From contig CALBZE010000126.1 in the NCBI GenBank assembly GCA_937889645.1, positions 1 to 6,736 of the forward strand: a stretch of 6,736 bases of DNA. Direction: 5' to 3'. The DNA comes from an uncultured bacterium (GTDB taxonomy: Bacteria > Gemmatimonadota > Gemmatimonadetes > Longimicrobiales > RSA9). The translations under genes and the position numbers were made by a program. Under the pieces are notes generated by a model that worked only from the letters and a program-made list of their open reading frames with translations, searched no databases and had not been told where the DNA came from. Positions 6,165 to 6,736 of this stretch are shown here, one piece after another. How positions within the stretch are numbered: position 1 is the stretch's first letter; each line of letters starts with the position of its first letter.

Positions 6165-6261
6165 AAGTGACCCGCAGCGGCGGCCGGCGGTGACCGGCGG
6201 CCGTAAGCCCTGCAATGGCATGTGGTTCGCGAGAGGGTCTTCCGCGCCGCGGCGGCGTGGC

Positions 6262-6267
6262 TATCTT
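6262..6267 (+). promoter_or_regulatory. Weak -10-like element upstream of the small gene
   Basis: TATCTT matches TATAAT at four of six positions and lies about 90 bases before the ATG at 6356. No convincing -35 is seen 16-18 bases upstream. From memory, TATCTT-like -10 elements are common in Gemmatimonadota, but this was not checked. Confidence 0.2.
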
Positions 6268-6355
6268 CATCCCACTCCCCGGCGCGCCTGCGTTCCCCTC
6301 GCTCTCCCCCGCCCGCGCGCTCGTAGTTCCCGGACCCGGTCCCCCAGTGCCTCCG

Positions 6356-6592
6356 ATGCTGGCTGGACGCAAGACGATCACGCAGGTGCTGGCGCACCAC
6401 AAGGCCTGGCTCCTGGCGGTGCCCGGCGTGTTCGGCGCCGCGATCGGCACATGGGAGCGCGAGCCGTGCATCATCGTGTTCGTGGAGCGCGAGACGCCTG
6501 AGATCCGCCGACGGATCCCACCGAGCCTCGGCGGCTTCGCGGTGAAGATCGAGGCCACCGAGTCGCCGCGCGAACGACAGTGGTGGGCGTAG
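6356..6592 (+). CDS. Small conserved-type protein of unknown function (PGVxG...VE...IP domain)
   Basis: The 78-residue product has an N-terminal helix (about 5-20), then AVPGVFGAAIG (21-31), a strand CIIVFVERETPE (38-49), IPPSLGGFAVKIE (54-66) and a short charged tail ending in WWA. This order (helix, PGVxGxxIG, I-V-x-V-E, IPxxLxGxxVxIE) matches a small alpha/beta domain. I know it mainly from uncharacterised bacterial proteins and from N-termini of trypsin-like (NAL1-type) proteins. Here it stands alone, with no protease domain. The start at 6356 is chosen because the domain begins there and the upstream part of the frame (from 6215) is Pro-rich with less regular third positions. GTG 6347 is an alternative. 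No good Shine-Dalgarno is visible. There is no signal peptide or membrane helix. Function unknown. Confidence 0.7.
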   Translation: MLAGRKTITQVLAHHKAWLLAVPGVFGAAIGTWEREPCIIVFVERETPEIRRRIPPSLGGFAVKIEATESPRERQWWA

Positions 6593-6600
6593 CAACAGTT

Positions 6601-6656
6601 CGGCCCGCACGCTCACCGGCAGCAGCTCGCGTTTGTGACCGGTGGCGTACGGGCCG
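6601..6656. terminator. Long imperfect hairpin in a convergent junction, probable bidirectional terminator
   Basis: CGGCCCG (6601-6607) pairs with CGGGCCG (6650-6656). After one C-A mismatch, ACGC (6609-6612) pairs with GCGT (6645-6648). After a bulged T at 6613, CACCGG (6614-6619) pairs with CCGGTG (6639-6644). This gives 17 pairs closing a 19-base loop, eight bases after the stop at 6592 and before the stop of a minus-strand frame. Neither side has a T-tract. Confidence 0.5.
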
Positions 6657-6679
6657 ACCGCGCCTCAGCGCCGCAGCGC

Positions 6680-6736
6680 TCAATCCGTTGGCCTGCCCTC
6701 GAACAGGGCTTCCGTATCCAGGATCCGCGGCCCGGC
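6680..6736 (-). CDS. C-terminal end of a gene entering from the right (partial)
   Basis: Reading inward from the right edge on the minus strand, 18 sense codons end at a TGA at 6680-6682. The peptide ends in RILDTEALFEGRPTD, which has an ordinary protein composition. Its codons are mostly but not uniformly G/C-ending. The convergent arrangement and the hairpin just beyond its stop support a real gene end. The fragment is far too short to identify, and an open stretch of this length is easy to get by chance. Confidence 0.4.
   Translation of the reverse strand, partial: AGPRILDTEALFEGRPTD

Larger units (their letters stand above)
5866..6355. other. Gene-poor stretch of about 490 bases
   Basis: Open frames here have improbable composition (Arg/Pro/Ala-rich) and no recognisable motif, so I support no gene. 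The stretch holds a possible terminator at 5901-5919, a more A/T-containing patch at about 6050-6170 with three related decamers, and a weak promoter candidate near 6262. The T-arm-like sequences GGTTCAC do not belong to a foldable tRNA. Confidence 0.5.

Noticed and set aside
6090..6175. tRNA-like T-arm sequences (GGTTCAC)
   Set aside because: No matching acceptor, D-arm or anticodon stem can be folded around them.
6215..6355. N-terminal extension of the small 78-residue protein
   Set aside because: It is Pro-rich with less regular codon use, has no ribosome binding site, and the recognisable domain starts only after 6356.
5762..6616. Minus-strand frame of 284 codons across the gene-poor stretch
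   Set aside because: It overlaps the ends of two supported genes, is Arg-rich and shows no motif.
1..6736. CRISPR array, insertion sequence, prophage or toxin-antitoxin signature
   Set aside because: No regular direct repeats, transposase, integrase, terminal inverted repeats or recognisable toxin-antitoxin pair was seen.

Overview
The window is very GC-rich throughout, and its genes use mostly G or C in third codon positions. This suggests a high-GC bacterium. The gene content (a membrane-type Rad50/Mre11-like pair, an ECF sigma factor with a SnoaL tail, a DJ-1/PfpI enzyme) and a TATCTT-like promoter hint would fit Gemmatimonadota. Other high-GC phyla cannot be excluded from this sequence alone. 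I see no phage, transposon, CRISPR array, tRNA or rRNA.

Layout. Bases 1-189 are a leader without a supportable gene. Bases 190-3635 hold a tightly coupled two-gene operon: an SbcD/Mre11-like metallophosphoesterase, then an SbcC/Rad50/YhaN-like ATPase. The ATPase has a two-helix membrane hairpin at the place where Rad50 carries its zinc hook. The pair most likely works as a DNA-end-processing complex tethered to the inner membrane. A convergent junction with an imperfect hairpin (3634-3681) separates it from a minus-strand gene for an ABM-fold putative monooxygenase (3690-4016). That gene is divergent from an ECF sigma factor with a C-terminal SnoaL-like domain (4095-5006). The 78-bp spacer between them carries, on the minus strand, a good match to the ECF41-type promoter. 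The sigma factor therefore probably controls its small redox neighbour.

Bases 5007-5262 hold a good sigma-70-type promoter and a GC-rich leader. They precede a DJ-1/PfpI protein (5263-5865) that closely resembles one domain of the plant DJ-1D glyoxalase. Bases 5866-6355 are about 490 bp without a convincing gene, with a possible terminator, a few short repeats and a weak promoter. A 78-residue protein (6356-6592) follows, resembling a small domain I know mainly from N-termini of trypsin-like proteins. The right edge holds what looks like the last 18 codons of a minus-strand gene. A long imperfect hairpin (6601-6656) lies in this second convergent junction.

I do not see a clear-cut new multi-gene system. 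The best leads are the ECF/ABM divergent switch, the membrane-hairpin Rad50-like ATPase, and the small stand-alone domain protein.
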